Origin: Candidatus Tisiphia endosymbiont of Nedyus quadrimaculatus
Lineage (GTDB): Bacteria > Pseudomonadota > Alphaproteobacteria > Rickettsiales > Rickettsiaceae
Length of the DNA: 64,000 bases
Direction: 5' to 3'
Assembly: GCF_964059235.1 (NCBI RefSeq)
Contig: NZ_OZ060452.1
Location: forward strand, 620,001 to 684,000
Shown: positions 1 to 8,938 of the stretch, one piece after another
Numbering within the stretch: position 1 is the first letter of the stretch
Layout: each line of letters starts with the position of its first letter
Notes under the pieces: model-generated
Told to the model about the DNA's origin: nothing
Databases searched by the model: none
What the model saw: only the letters and a program-made list of their open reading frames with translations
Translations under genes and position numbers: made by a program

Positions 1-609
1 ACTTGTTTTTATCTTTTTATGAGGATTACCCCAAAAATTTCTAAGCTCAATTGCACCTATTTCTTTAGTAGGGATTAGGGTAGTATTTACAACGCTTGAT
101 GAACTAACATACTTTTTTATTTTTTCAGATAATAATTTTCTTTCTATTCCCCTAAGTTCAAATAGTAACAAAGGATTGTAATCAATTTCTTCTGCAATCT
201 TTAAATATAATCCTGCTATATGCTTACAAGGATTCTCCCAATCAGGACATGAACAAGAAGTTTCTATCTCTTTACTATTCTGTGGTAAAATTGTAGAGAT
301 AGTAGAAGGTAATTCTCGTGTTACTAGTTTAGCAAGCAATAAGGGGTCACTTTCAATATTGCTAATTATAGATGCTGCGTTGGACAATTTAGAGAAAGTA
401 ATTTGGCTGTTGTAATAGGGAACTTTATACACTCCAAAGTATGGGTTTATATTACCCATCATGGTAGCTGAGACGCTGTTTTGTTCTTGTCGATAATTAG
501 ATAATCTATTTGGAGTACGGTAGGCACTTCCACGCTGCAATCTTCCCTCTTCTATAAAAGACTTTAAAACTTCTAGAAATTTCTCTCCCCACCACGTTTT
601 ATTATTCAC
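1..609 (-). CDS. SWIM zinc-finger protein, partner of SNF2 helicase (3' end beyond window)
   Basis: 203 codons are visible, reading leftwards off the window edge, so the C-terminus is missing. The start is GTG at 609-607, inside the last codons of the helicase gene, so the two genes overlap by 8 bases and are probably translationally coupled. A SWIM zinc-binding motif is clear near residue 115: C-S-C-P-D-W-E-N-P-C-K-H (CxCx(n)CxH). SWIM proteins paired with bacterial Snf2-type ATPases are a known arrangement of unknown precise role, probably in DNA or nucleoprotein handling. The reading frame is open throughout. Confidence 0.75.
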   Translation of the reverse strand, partial: MNNKTWWGEKFLEVLKSFIEEGRLQRGSAYRTPNRLSNYRQEQNSVSATMMGNINPYFGVYKVPYYNSQITFSKLSNAASIISNIESDPLLLAKLVTRELPSTISTILPQNSKEIETSCSCPDWENPCKHIAGLYLKIAEEIDYNPLLLFELRGIERKLLSEKIKKYVSSSSVVNTTLIPTKEIGAIELRNFWGNPHKKIKTS

Positions 610-3358
610 CTGATAGAGCCTCCTGTCGTAATTTTATTAAATCCATGAAAGTTTGAGTATTTATACCTTTAAGCCATGATGAATCATCACTTAACACAGA
701 TTCTGACAAAGTGACTTTATCTGTAATAATTTGATCTATTGTCTCTTCTAAAGTACCTTGAGTAATAAATTTGTGTACTAAAACCTTTTTCTGTTGTCCA
801 ATACGAAAAGCCCTATCTGTTGCTTGATTTTCAACGGCGGGATTCCACCACCTGTCAAAGTGTATTACTTGACTTGCTTTTGTTAATGTAATGCCGACAC
901 CCCCTGCTTTTAATGAAAGAATAAATATTGCTGGAGGTGTGTTATCACTTTGAAACTCTTCAATCATACTATCTCTTACAGTTCTACTAGTAGAACCATG
1001 TAATAGATAAGTATTATACTTTAAAGCAAAAAATTTATTTATAGCTTCACAAATTTCCTTATATTGAGAGAAAACCAAAATACTTTCTTTATTTTCTATA
1101 CCCTCATCAATTATTGATTCTAATCTTTGTAGCTTTAACGATCTGTTTGCCGTAAATTCACTATTATCTTGCAAATATTGCATAGGATGATTACAAATTT
1201 GCTTTAATCTAGTTAAACTAGATAGCATGTCCGCACTCGAAAATTCTCCGCTTTTAATTTTATCGCTGATCTTATTAACTACGGCTTGATATAATGAGGC
1301 TTGTTCTTTAGTAAGTTGGCAATAAACTTTTTGTTCAATTTTATCTGGCAATTCCGATATAATAGACTTATCAGTTTTAAGTCTACGCAATATAAACGGC
1401 TCTATAAGCCTCTTTAACTGGGATCTATTTTCATCTTCTCCATGAAATTTTTTCTTAAATATTTTTAAATCTCCTAAATAATCCTTATTTAGAAAGTTAA
1501 ATATTGACCAAAGATCAACTACGCTATTTTCTATAGGTGTACCGGTTAATGCAATATAGTGTTTAGCTTTTAAACCAAATAAAGATTTGCTTTGTTGGGC
1601 TTTTGGATTTTTTATGTTTTGTGCCTCATCAAGAATAATTCTATGCCATGCAGAGTCAGTAAATACTTTATAATCTTTACGGATCATAGTGAACGTTGTT
1701 AAAACTACATCGCAGTGAGTAAAATCACGATCTTTGTTTTTAGCATGATAGGTTTTTATAGAGAGATGGGGAGCAAATCTTTTAAATTCTCTTTCCCAAT
1801 TGCCCATGACCGAAGTAGGAACAACCAAGAGATTGTTCCCTGTATTATTTGTTGCCGCAATGTGTGCAATAATTTGAATAGTTTTACCAAGACCCATATC
1901 ATCTGCTAAACATGGATTCAACCCCATTTGCTCCATATACTGCATCCAAGAAAAACCTTGTGTTTGATAAGGTCTTAGTATTCCATAGAATGCACTTGGA
2001 GTATCTAGTATTTTAAAGCTTTGTTTGCTATAAAGAGACATAAGGAATTGATCGGTACTGTGATCAAATTCAATATCAGGATGAGAAGCTTTGTTAAGTA
2101 GTTGAAAAATATTTATATCCTCTACTTGATTATTTGCCCAAAAATCAAGTATGCGATCCATATGTTCTAAATCAAGCTGTACCCATTCTCCTCTAAATTG
2201 CACCAACTCTTCCTTATTGGCAATTAATTGTCTCCATTCTTCAAAAGTAATGTCTTGTCCGTTTAAAGATAATGAGTATTCAAACGATAAAATACCGTCA
2301 AGGGTGAAATAACTATTTTCATTTTGTGATGCAGTGCCATTATTTTTACGTTTAAGCTTCAATTTAGCTGTATTGTATCCTTTTGGTGTATACCAAGAAG
2401 GTATAATTACGCTAAAGCCGGATTGTTGTAATGTCCAAGCAGTCTCCTTGAGAAAGAGCCTAGCTTCTTCTTGCGTTAATTCAAACGGTATAATTTTATC
2501 TTTACTAAATGCCTGTTCTAGGTCAGGATAAATGCGCATTGCCAAACCTAAATCATTTAAGCAATCATGCCATTGATTATTAATAAGTTCATACTTTGAC
2601 TGTTCGTCATCATCTTTTTTGAGCAGAGTAAGATTCCATTTAGAATCTTTATTTTCAGGGGCTTCAAGTTTGATGCAGATATTATGTTTAGTTTTATCTA
2701 GAGCTGATTTCCAAATTAACCAATGTTCTTTATCAGCATGAGAAAACTTCTTTTGTTTTGAATTAAAAAAACTCTCTAAAAAAGTTCCTGTGATAATTTT
2801 AGTTTGTTCTGTAGACAAGTATGTTTGCTTAGCAATATTTGTAACAGTATGATCAAAAAAATGTTGTAATAATTCGGATTTATCATAACAATTATTATTA
2901 ACATAACAACATACCTCCGGCATCTGTTTAGCTAATTGCCTCACATCAGGATGATATGTAGTCCAAATTGGTTCATCGTTCTGATCAATGCTAGGTATAT
3001 ATAATTCATACTCTAGGATTTCAGAGATTATATCGGTTAGTTGCTGCCAATACATGAAATCTTGTGCCAAGCGTAAAGTATCTGAAGGTAATATATTTTT
3101 AATTTCCGAAACATTAACATAGAGACAATTGACTTGATGATATTGCCAACCTATCTTATCCGGAATTTCTAAGTTGTATTCTCTTTCTATTAAAGGTGAG
3201 GCAACTGGCATTGTATCGTATGTAGGAAGTAAAATATCAACTTTTCCTCGTTTACCGAAAGCTAGCTGCTTATCCGGAGTGTATATTTTGTTCTTTGTTT
3301 CGAGCCAAAGACATATCTGATTTTCGGCAGGATGCCATATTCCGTGTAATACTTCCAT
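602..3358 (-). CDS. SNF2-family DEAD/DEAH helicase
   Basis: A 918-residue Swi2/Snf2 ATPase. The C-terminal half carries the motor: Walker A region L-A-D-D-M-G-L-G-K-T near residue 485, DEAQ box near 576, LTGTPIEN, FILRRLK, and the C-lobe motifs ending at DRAFRIGQQKKV near 845. The N-terminal ~400 residues are a helicase-associated region without recognised catalytic motifs. Such proteins translocate on double-stranded DNA and remodel nucleoprotein, and are not strand-separating helicases. It overlaps the SWIM gene, which supports a two-component unit. No disruption is seen. Confidence 0.9.
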   Translation of the reverse strand: MEVLHGIWHPAENQICLWLETKNKIYTPDKQLAFGKRGKVDILLPTYDTMPVASPLIEREYNLEIPDKIGWQYHQVNCLYVNVSEIKNILPSDTLRLAQDFMYWQQLTDIISEILEYELYIPSIDQNDEPIWTTYHPDVRQLAKQMPEVCCYVNNNCYDKSELLQHFFDHTVTNIAKQTYLSTEQTKIITGTFLESFFNSKQKKFSHADKEHWLIWKSALDKTKHNICIKLEAPENKDSKWNLTLLKKDDDEQSKYELINNQWHDCLNDLGLAMRIYPDLEQAFSKDKIIPFELTQEEARLFLKETAWTLQQSGFSVIIPSWYTPKGYNTAKLKLKRKNNGTASQNENSYFTLDGILSFEYSLSLNGQDITFEEWRQLIANKEELVQFRGEWVQLDLEHMDRILDFWANNQVEDINIFQLLNKASHPDIEFDHSTDQFLMSLYSKQSFKILDTPSAFYGILRPYQTQGFSWMQYMEQMGLNPCLADDMGLGKTIQIIAHIAATNNTGNNLLVVPTSVMGNWEREFKRFAPHLSIKTYHAKNKDRDFTHCDVVLTTFTMIRKDYKVFTDSAWHRIILDEAQNIKNPKAQQSKSLFGLKAKHYIALTGTPIENSVVDLWSIFNFLNKDYLGDLKIFKKKFHGEDENRSQLKRLIEPFILRRLKTDKSIISELPDKIEQKVYCQLTKEQASLYQAVVNKISDKIKSGEFSSADMLSSLTRLKQICNHPMQYLQDNSEFTANRSLKLQRLESIIDEGIENKESILVFSQYKEICEAINKFFALKYNTYLLHGSTSRTVRDSMIEEFQSDNTPPAIFILSLKAGGVGITLTKASQVIHFDRWWNPAVENQATDRAFRIGQQKKVLVHKFITQGTLEETIDQIITDKVTLSESVLSDDSSWLKGINTQTFMDLIKLRQEALSGE

Positions 3359-3390
3359 AATATTAAGACTTACTGTACATATCTAAATAA

Positions 3391-3655
3391 TTATACCATT
3401 AACTCTTCTATTTCTTTTTTAGATAAACCAGTAGACGCAGAAATTATCTCAACTGACACACCAGCTTTAAGCAAGTTTCTAGCTACAGCCATAGCTTTTT
3501 TCTTTTCTCCTCTAGCTTCTCCAATTTGGATTCCGTACTGTGTACCCTCTTCTATATATTTTTGTGCAACAGTCCTCATAATGTCTCCTTTTTCTTCTTC
3601 AGATAAAGGCTTAGCAAAGACCTGCTCTAATTTTGGTTGCTGATCCTTGCGTACT
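3391..3655 (-). pseudogene. C-terminal fragment of Rpn/PD-(D/E)XK family putative transposase-nuclease
   Basis: The readable frame runs from the junction near 3655 down to a stop at 3391. It ends in the typical tail of Rpn-family proteins: repeated G-E-A-R-G-E-K-K-K-A-M-A segment, then NLLKAGVSVEIISASTGLSK and EIEEL. The catalytic PD-(D/E)XK core is absent. The frame continues upstream of the first ATG (3579) as LVRKDQQPKLEQVFAKPLSE, so the ATG is not the original start. It meets, head to head, a serine recombinase fragment at about 3650, so two broken genes are joined here. Confidence 0.65.
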
Positions 3656-3865
3656 AAAGATGCCCTTGCACTTAAAAAAGCTCAAGGACAAATATTAGGT
3701 AAACCAATTGGTAGTATACAAAAAAGCAAGTTTGATAAAGACGTTAGTAAAATTAAAGAATTACTAAAACTAGGTCTGTCGGTAAGAAAAATATCTAGAT
3801 TCTTTGGTTATAATAACCATATATCGCTTAACTGTGTGGCGACAACTATAATTACCGAACAATAA
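3647..3865 (+). pseudogene. C-terminal fragment of serine recombinase (resolvase/invertase)
   Basis: A frame of 72 codons that resembles the end of Hin/Pin-type recombinases: ALKKAQGQILGKPIGSIQKS (the linker after the long E-helix) followed by a helix-turn-helix region IKELLKLGLSVRKISRFFGY. The catalytic serine domain is missing. Its left end abuts the Rpn fragment. The first codons come from the junction and not from a real start. Confidence 0.6.
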
Positions 3866-3958
3866 TGTAAATGTCAAGCACTAAGGTTAGATAGTAATCT
3901 CAAAATTTTCTCTAACCTCAGTGTCCATTCCACCTAGAGTAAAACAGGAGTTCATTTT

Positions 3959-4165
3959 ATGGCGAGCGATATTAAAAATCAACAAGAAAACAAATCTACC
4001 CATGAAAAAAATCTAGAACTAGCTAATTTTATCCACCAAGATTCTGTAAGAACTATATCCATTAGCATAAACAAACCTTGTAGTGACATGTTTGCTCTTT
4101 CTACAGTACTATATGAATGCGAGGAGACCATTCAAAATCAGGGGCAAAATTTTGAGTCCAGCTAA
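3959..4165 (+). pseudogene. Truncated small hypothetical gene running into a MITE
   Basis: Sixty-eight codons with a good ribosome binding site (AGGAG, 8 bases before ATG). The product is hydrophilic and I do not recognise it. The last residues (E-S-S) and the stop codon are supplied by the left end of the MITE that starts at 4154, so the original gene was longer and was cut by that insertion. Confidence 0.4.
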
Positions 4166-4388
4166 AAATGGGGGGTAAGGCTCGATGATTATGGGTACAG
4201 CAGCAGTATATCATATTAACAAACTTATTGGCAGATTCTAATGAATTTTTGTCCCCAATTTTTAAAAATTTACTGAGGTAAGAAGAATACGTTGGTCTAG
4301 ATACTGGTCTTTCAAGCTTTGGCTTTATTTTTATACTCCTGCTGTACCCATAATCATCAAGCCTTACCCCCCATTTTTAGATGGACTC
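4154..4388. mobile_element. MITE with ~56 bp terminal inverted repeats
   Basis: The left end begins GAGTCCAGCTAAAAATGGGG (4154) and the right end is its near-perfect reverse complement, ending at 4388. The inverted repeats extend about 56 bases with only a few mismatches. The 235-bp unit has no coding capacity. A second, inverted and incomplete copy lies at 5343-5494. I infer that it is mobilised in trans by a transposase recognising the GAGTCCA end. None in this window has visibly similar ends. Confidence 0.8.
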
Positions 4389-4651
4389 TAGGTAACATAT
4401 AGGCTATTTCTTGCCATCTCTTTAATAATTCATGCTCATAAATATTTTTAGAAAAAATTCTAATATCCTAGACCATGTTCCCTTTTTTAGTTCCTCATCC
4501 TAAATTTCATGAATGTTAACTAGCTGCTAATATTGACTATTAAATAGGATCTTTATCAGTACCTTAATAACACAAATTTCTGTAATGTTTCTACTTAGTA
4601 TAAGAAAAGTGCTTTTATTTTAAGCCTTAAATAAGATGGGAAATTCCAATT
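4389..4651. other. Intergenic, no gene recognised
   Basis: About 260 bases of AT-rich sequence between the MITE and the 3' end of the small ankyrin gene. Stops are frequent in all frames and I recognise nothing in it. Confidence 0.6.
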
Positions 4652-5131
4652 TTACCCTAGCAGAGGTGTTTGATCTGCATAAATATTAATATCATCTAAC
4701 ATATTACGATCTAAAGCCTCACTATCATTATTGCCACATTCTAATGTGGTGATTAAGGTGGTGACATCGAAATTATCTTGTGTACTAATGCTATCTTGAT
4801 GTTTATGTAAGTACTTCACTATTTTAGTATGACCATGTATCAATGCTGCATCTAATGGGGTTAACCCGCAATTATCTTGTATATTAATATCAGATTGATA
4901 TTTACATAAAAGTTTTACTATTTTAGTGTGACCAAATATTGAGGCAAAATGTAATGGGGTAGAACCATTGTGATCTTGTGTGTTCACATCTACACCACGG
5001 TGTATTAAATACTTTACTAGCTTAATATAACCAAATTGTGATGCATAATGTAAATACATTGGATTAATATGATCAAGAGTAGTATTTTTGTAGTCAAAAG
5101 TCTTAAAAAATAATTTATCGATGATATTCAC
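4652..5131 (-). CDS. Small ankyrin-repeat protein
   Basis: A 159-residue protein with four consecutive ankyrin repeats at roughly residues 26-125 (consensus pieces GSTPLHFASIFGHTKIVKLL and GLTPLDAALIHGHTKIVKYL). A short N-terminal lead and an acidic tail flank them. There is no signal peptide or membrane segment. Ankyrin repeats are protein-binding modules. In rickettsiae such proteins are often candidate secreted effectors, but nothing here proves secretion. It stands alone between MITE copies and may be a fragment of a larger ankyrin gene. Confidence 0.75.
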   Translation of the reverse strand: MNIIDKLFFKTFDYKNTTLDHINPMYLHYASQFGYIKLVKYLIHRGVDVNTQDHNGSTPLHFASIFGHTKIVKLLCKYQSDINIQDNCGLTPLDAALIHGHTKIVKYLHKHQDSISTQDNFDVTTLITTLECGNNDSEALDRNMLDDINIYADQTPLLG

Positions 5132-5342
5132 TGGTAACTCATTTGGTATTATTAAAAATGCATGTGGATGTATTATTGTTATGTTTATAAAACTATCATT
5201 CCTTCTAAGAAAATGTTAACTCTAAGGATGCCTAGTTATTATAAGCATTCAAATCTAAACTATGATACGATATATAATGATTTTTTAAGAATGGCAATAA
5301 TTTTATTTAAAAAAATATACTGATTAATTTTAAGCATGTGTG

Positions 5343-5494
5343 GAGTCCAGCTAAAAATGGGGGGTACAGCAGGAGTATAAAAATAAAGCCAAAGCTTGAA
5401 AGACCAGTATCTAGACTAACGTATTCTTCTTACCTCAGTAAATTTTTAAAAATTGGGGGCAAAAATTCATTAGAATCTGCCAATAAGTTTGTTA
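5343..5494. mobile_element. Truncated, inverted copy of the 4154-4388 MITE
   Basis: It starts with the same GAGTCCAGCTAAAAATGGGG end and then follows the reverse complement of the first copy as far as CCAATAAGTTTGTTAA, where similarity stops. A stretch of about 18 bases of the terminal repeat present in the first copy is deleted. The far terminal repeat is missing, so this copy is defective. Confidence 0.75.
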
Positions 5495-5529
5495 ATCAGT
5501 CTACTCGGTAACGTCCAACAGGAATCTAG

Positions 5530-5673
5530 TTGACTAATTTTCAACATATCTCTTATAGATTTACTCTTTGCAGAGATGGTGCTTTGTGCAATGACATAAG
5601 TGGAAGAGATTTGAATAGCACATTTCAAAGAGTACAGAAAGATGTTATTGAAATGTTAGAAAAAAAATCCTGA
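5530..5673 (+). pseudogene. Possible remnant of an unidentified gene
   Basis: A 47-codon open frame (TTG start, no clear ribosome binding site) whose product contains CRDGALCNDISGRDLNST and ends VIEMLEKKS. I do not recognise the family. It follows a truncated MITE, which suggests the tail of a degraded gene. The rest of 5495-5923 contains no other recognisable gene. Confidence 0.25.
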
Positions 5674-5923
5674 TGCATTTTCTTTTTTTCAAAAATGATG
5701 TCTTTAAAACGTAGGGAAAATATTTATAGACACGTTAGATTTAGGGACGTATTTTAGAGGCGGTTTTTAGAGAGTTTTAGCAAGACTTTTTACATTCTTC
5801 ACTCCCATCTATAAAACGTTCATTTTTTAGACATAGTAAATCTATAAATTTGTTGCTTAATTTATCTAAATGACATATAATAATAAATGATAAAATGACT
5901 TAAACAAGTATTTGGTATAGAAT

Positions 5924-6199
5924 ATGGAGAAATTAATAACAAATATGGATCAACATGGCAGAGTATTAATTCCATCAGAAATAAGAGAAAGGCTTAATAT
6001 ACAACCGGGTGATAAAGTTAATCTAGAAGTTTATGAAAATGAGGTAAAGATAATTAATGCTAACCAAATAATAGATGAGATGCATGCAATCTTTACAAAA
6101 AACCAAAATAATAGAAAAGATTCAGTGGTAGATGATTTTATAAACAGAAAGCATGAAGAATACCAAATAGAAGAAAATAGAAGTATAAAAAATGGCTAA
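5924..6199 (+). CDS. vapB: VapB-like antitoxin, SpoVT-AbrB fold
   Basis: A 91-residue protein. Residues 1-45 form an AbrB/MazE-type swapped-hairpin DNA-binding domain (DQHGRVLIPSEIRERLNIQP followed by GDKVNLEVYENEVKI). The C-terminal half is polar and probably wraps the toxin. It overlaps the downstream PIN toxin gene by 8 bases, as expected of a VapBC pair, and probably autoregulates the operon together with the toxin. The exact VapB subfamily is not determined. Confidence 0.85.
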   Translation: MEKLITNMDQHGRVLIPSEIRERLNIQPGDKVNLEVYENEVKIINANQIIDEMHAIFTKNQNNRKDSVVDDFINRKHEEYQIEENRSIKNG

Positions 6200-6581
6200 T
6201 AAAATAGTGTTTGATTCCTCTGCTCTTATAATGCTATTTGCAAAAGAACTTGGATATGAATCCATAAGGCAACATATGAAATATGCAATAATCTCAAGTG
6301 TAAATATTGCGGAAGTATACAAATACTGTATTGAAGTACAAAATTTAACAGAAGACGACTGTAGAAACCTGATAAAGCTTTCCGGTATCAAAATTATAGA
6401 TTTTTGTGAAGAACAAGCATTAATAACAGCAAAAATAATCAAAAAGACAAAACAGTATGGTCTATCCTTAGGAGATAGGGGGTGTATTGCTTTAGCAATG
6501 TTTAAAAATTACCCTATACTTACTTGTGATAAGATATGGCAAAAAGTTGACCTTGATATTGAATTCATAATGGCAAGGTAA
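6192..6581 (+). CDS. vapC: VapC-like PIN-domain toxin
   Basis: A 129-residue PIN-domain ribonuclease with N-terminal VFDSSALIMLF (first acidic residue), a glutamate in NIAEVYKY, and the C-terminal LSLGDRGCIALA and TCDKIWQ motifs, giving the acidic residues of the metal centre. VapC toxins cleave tRNA or rRNA unless held by VapB. The gene overlaps the antitoxin upstream. Its stop (TAA) also overlaps the start of the recombinase gene downstream (TAATG), so all three are likely cotranscribed. Confidence 0.88.
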   Translation: MANKIVFDSSALIMLFAKELGYESIRQHMKYAIISSVNIAEVYKYCIEVQNLTEDDCRNLIKLSGIKIIDFCEEQALITAKIIKKTKQYGLSLGDRGCIALAMFKNYPILTCDKIWQKVDLDIEFIMAR

Positions 6582-7135
6582 TGACTGATATTTTGGGATA
6601 TGCACGTGTATCAACGCAACAACAAGACTTAGATTCTCAGAGACACCGTCTTAAAAAAGCGGGAGCTATTAAAATATTTGAAGATGTTATCAGTGGTAGA
6701 ATATTTGAACGTCCGGGATTGGAGGAATTAATTGCTTATGCTAGACCCAATGATTTACTTTGTATAGTACGACTCGATCGTTTGGGACGCAGTTTAAAAG
6801 AATTGCTTGAAACAGTAGAATATCTTAAGGAAAATAAGATTGGTTTGATGTCTCTTGAAGAAAAGATTGATACCTCTTCTGCTGCTGGAGAACTTGTATT
6901 CCATGTATTCGGTGCTATTGCCCATTTTGAAAGACGACTAATTTCAGAACGCACTAAGGAAGGAATCAATGCTGCACGTTTAAAAGGTAAAACTCCCGGG
7001 CGTCCTAACTTAGATAAAGAAAAACTTGATGCAGCATTAAGATTAATTAAAACCGGAATATCCCCTACTAACGCTGCAAAACAATTACAAATTGGGCGGT
7101 CTACAATATATCGTGAATTAAAATATACTCAATAG
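6581..7135 (+). CDS. Serine recombinase (resolvase/invertase family), intact
   Basis: A 184-residue small serine recombinase. The catalytic serine is S11 in YARVSTQQQDLDSQRHRL. Further catalytic arginines lie in LDRLGRSL, and the E-helix region VFHVFGAIAHFERRLISERT is complete. A C-terminal helix-turn-helix (GISPTNAAKQLQIGRSTIYR) binds DNA. Length and motifs match Hin/Pin or Tn3-type resolvases. It follows vapC with a one-base overlap. The same order recurs at 13011-14144. No recombination site is obvious nearby. It could serve a lost transposon or act on the island itself. Confidence 0.9.
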   Translation: MTDILGYARVSTQQQDLDSQRHRLKKAGAIKIFEDVISGRIFERPGLEELIAYARPNDLLCIVRLDRLGRSLKELLETVEYLKENKIGLMSLEEKIDTSSAAGELVFHVFGAIAHFERRLISERTKEGINAARLKGKTPGRPNLDKEKLDAALRLIKTGISPTNAAKQLQIGRSTIYRELKYTQ

Positions 7136-7263
7136 GGCTATTAAACTTCTTTAGCTTTAGGTTCATTTGAAAAAGATAAAAGAAGAACTCCAGCTAAATT
7201 TAGCAGAACTATCTGATCATTGGTAGCTTCCCATATATTTGGATCAATTCTAAGAACCTTTTT

Positions 7264-8264
7264 ACGTCAATTCGGGATAAGGATATTGAGAACATGTAGA
7301 TTAAAATCAAATTTTGTTGAAGGTTTATTTTTCTTTAATGAATAAGCAACAAGAGTAGATAATATATGGACAAAGGCATTTATTGGTGATCTATGTCTAG
7401 TATGTTCAAGGTTCATTTTATTTTTTAGATAATCAAAAACTGTTTCAATTAAGTTACGCTTTCGAAGTAAGATTTTTTCTTTCAAATCCATTAATTTATT
7501 TTCCATATTCTTCTTAATTCCATGAATCATTTTTAAGCCTCTTTCATATAAATTTAAGAACAAATTTTGCTTAATATAACCTTTATCAGCTGCTATAATT
7601 CCAGTTAATCTTTTTGTTAACTCCGGTACTGGAACCCTATCATCTACATTGCCTTTGGTCACTTTTAATGCCATAAACTCCCCTTTATTATTGATTATTA
7701 CATGTAATTTAAAACCATAAAAATACCCCATAGAGGATTTACTATGTTTGGCTAATCCTTTAAAAACTTTATTGCTATAACGCCTTTTATTGTGACAAGC
7801 TTTAATCGTTGTAGAGTCAATAAAATAAATACCTGTTTCCTCACCAAACAACAAATGAATCAACATATTTAGCGGTATGAATAATCGTGCCATTAATTCA
7901 ACAAATCTATTATAACTCAAGGCTTTAGGGAAATCATCCTTATGCATGCACTCTATATAACTTTTATAGAAAAATTTAAAATTCTTAGCATAGGATGTAT
8001 GAAACATAATTATTATTGTTAACATTTCACTTAAACTCATGCTACAACAGCGATTTCTCTGCTTATTTGATGGTAATAACTTTCTCTGTTCATACTCCAA
8101 ATAAATTTTACAAAAATCATCTATAAAACTATATAATTCTGTGATATCTTTTTTCATGCCTGTAGTTTGTTTTTTTGTTTAAAAATATAAATACTGCAGG
8201 CACTCCTTTTTGACAATCCTTTTATCTATTACTATTTCATCTATATCTTATCCCGAACTGACGT
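7264..8264. mobile_element. IS982-family insertion sequence
   Basis: About 1.0 kb bounded by inverted ends: ACGTCAATTCGGGATAAG on the left (7264) and CTTATCCCGAACTGACGT on the right (ending 8264), with one mismatch over 18 bases. One full-length transposase gene on the minus strand fills the element. The transposase stop codon lies inside the left inverted repeat. I could not define a target duplication with confidence. Confidence 0.85.
7267..8157 (-). CDS. IS982-family DDE transposase
   Basis: A 296-residue DDE transposase. Features visible include GIYFIDSTTIKACHNKRRYS with the first catalytic Asp, the second Asp in GIIAADKGYIK, and the Glu in RNLIETVFDYLKNKMNLEHT, all typical of the IS982 group. 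The N-terminal part carries MSLSEMLTIIIMFHTS. The frame is open and the flanking inverted repeats are present, so this copy may still be active. Confidence 0.9.
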   Translation of the reverse strand: MKKDITELYSFIDDFCKIYLEYEQRKLLPSNKQRNRCCSMSLSEMLTIIIMFHTSYAKNFKFFYKSYIECMHKDDFPKALSYNRFVELMARLFIPLNMLIHLLFGEETGIYFIDSTTIKACHNKRRYSNKVFKGLAKHSKSSMGYFYGFKLHVIINNKGEFMALKVTKGNVDDRVPVPELTKRLTGIIAADKGYIKQNLFLNLYERGLKMIHGIKKNMENKLMDLKEKILLRKRNLIETVFDYLKNKMNLEHTRHRSPINAFVHILSTLVAYSLKKNKPSTKFDFNLHVLNILIPN

Positions 8265-8622
8265 TTTTTACAAACCATTCTTGCTGGTTTTGTCGCATCT
8301 GTTAGTTTATGTGTAACGTGCCAAGATAAATTGCCTAAATTGAGCCAAATTATTTTGCCTTATTCTAAGTCCTGTTAATTACTCATCTTCAGATTGTTCT
8401 ATTTGAAATTTTGGTAGAAATGAATTGCATTAATATGTAATATTCCACTGACTTCTATCAATTATTAAATTGTCTTCAATACTTTCAAACGAGAGATCAT
8501 GCTATCAAGTTGATGAAAAAATGCTCAGTACATGACAAAAAGATTAACAAGAAGAAAAAAGAGAGGATAACGCATAATCAAAGTCCTATAACTTAGGTTA
8601 TTCAAGCTTAAGAAGAAGGAGT
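8265..8622. other. Intergenic, no gene recognised
   Basis: About 360 bases with stops in every frame. It probably includes the left end of the IS4-type element whose transposase fragment follows, but I cannot see a terminal repeat. Confidence 0.5.
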
Positions 8623-8938
8623 ATGAGTTCAGCGTTATCACAACTATTAGGAAACTATTTTTTTAAGAGTTTTGCAAGCATAAAATTAATAGAACAAATA
8701 ATATTAGGATTACTGCAAGTGAGAGATGTAAATCTTACACAGCTTGCCTTAATGATAAAAGGAGATAAGCAAGAATCACGCTATAAGAAATTACAGAGAT
8801 TTTTTGCCAAATGTAAATTATCATATACGTCCTTAGCCAAGTTACTGGTTAGGTTGGCTGGAATTGATACTGATCAATGGCTACTAGTGCTTGATCGGAC
8901 AAATTGGAAATTTGGCAAGCTTGACATCAATATTTTCT
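8623..8938 (+). pseudogene. IS4-family transposase, N-terminal fragment
   Basis: The first ~105 codons of an IS4-type transposase: KSFASIKLIEQIILGLLQVR near the start and the first catalytic region WLLVLDRTNWKFG, containing the first Asp of the DDE triad. The frame ends abruptly after KLDINIF, where a serine recombinase sequence begins. The remaining three-quarters of the transposase are missing. Confidence 0.8.
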
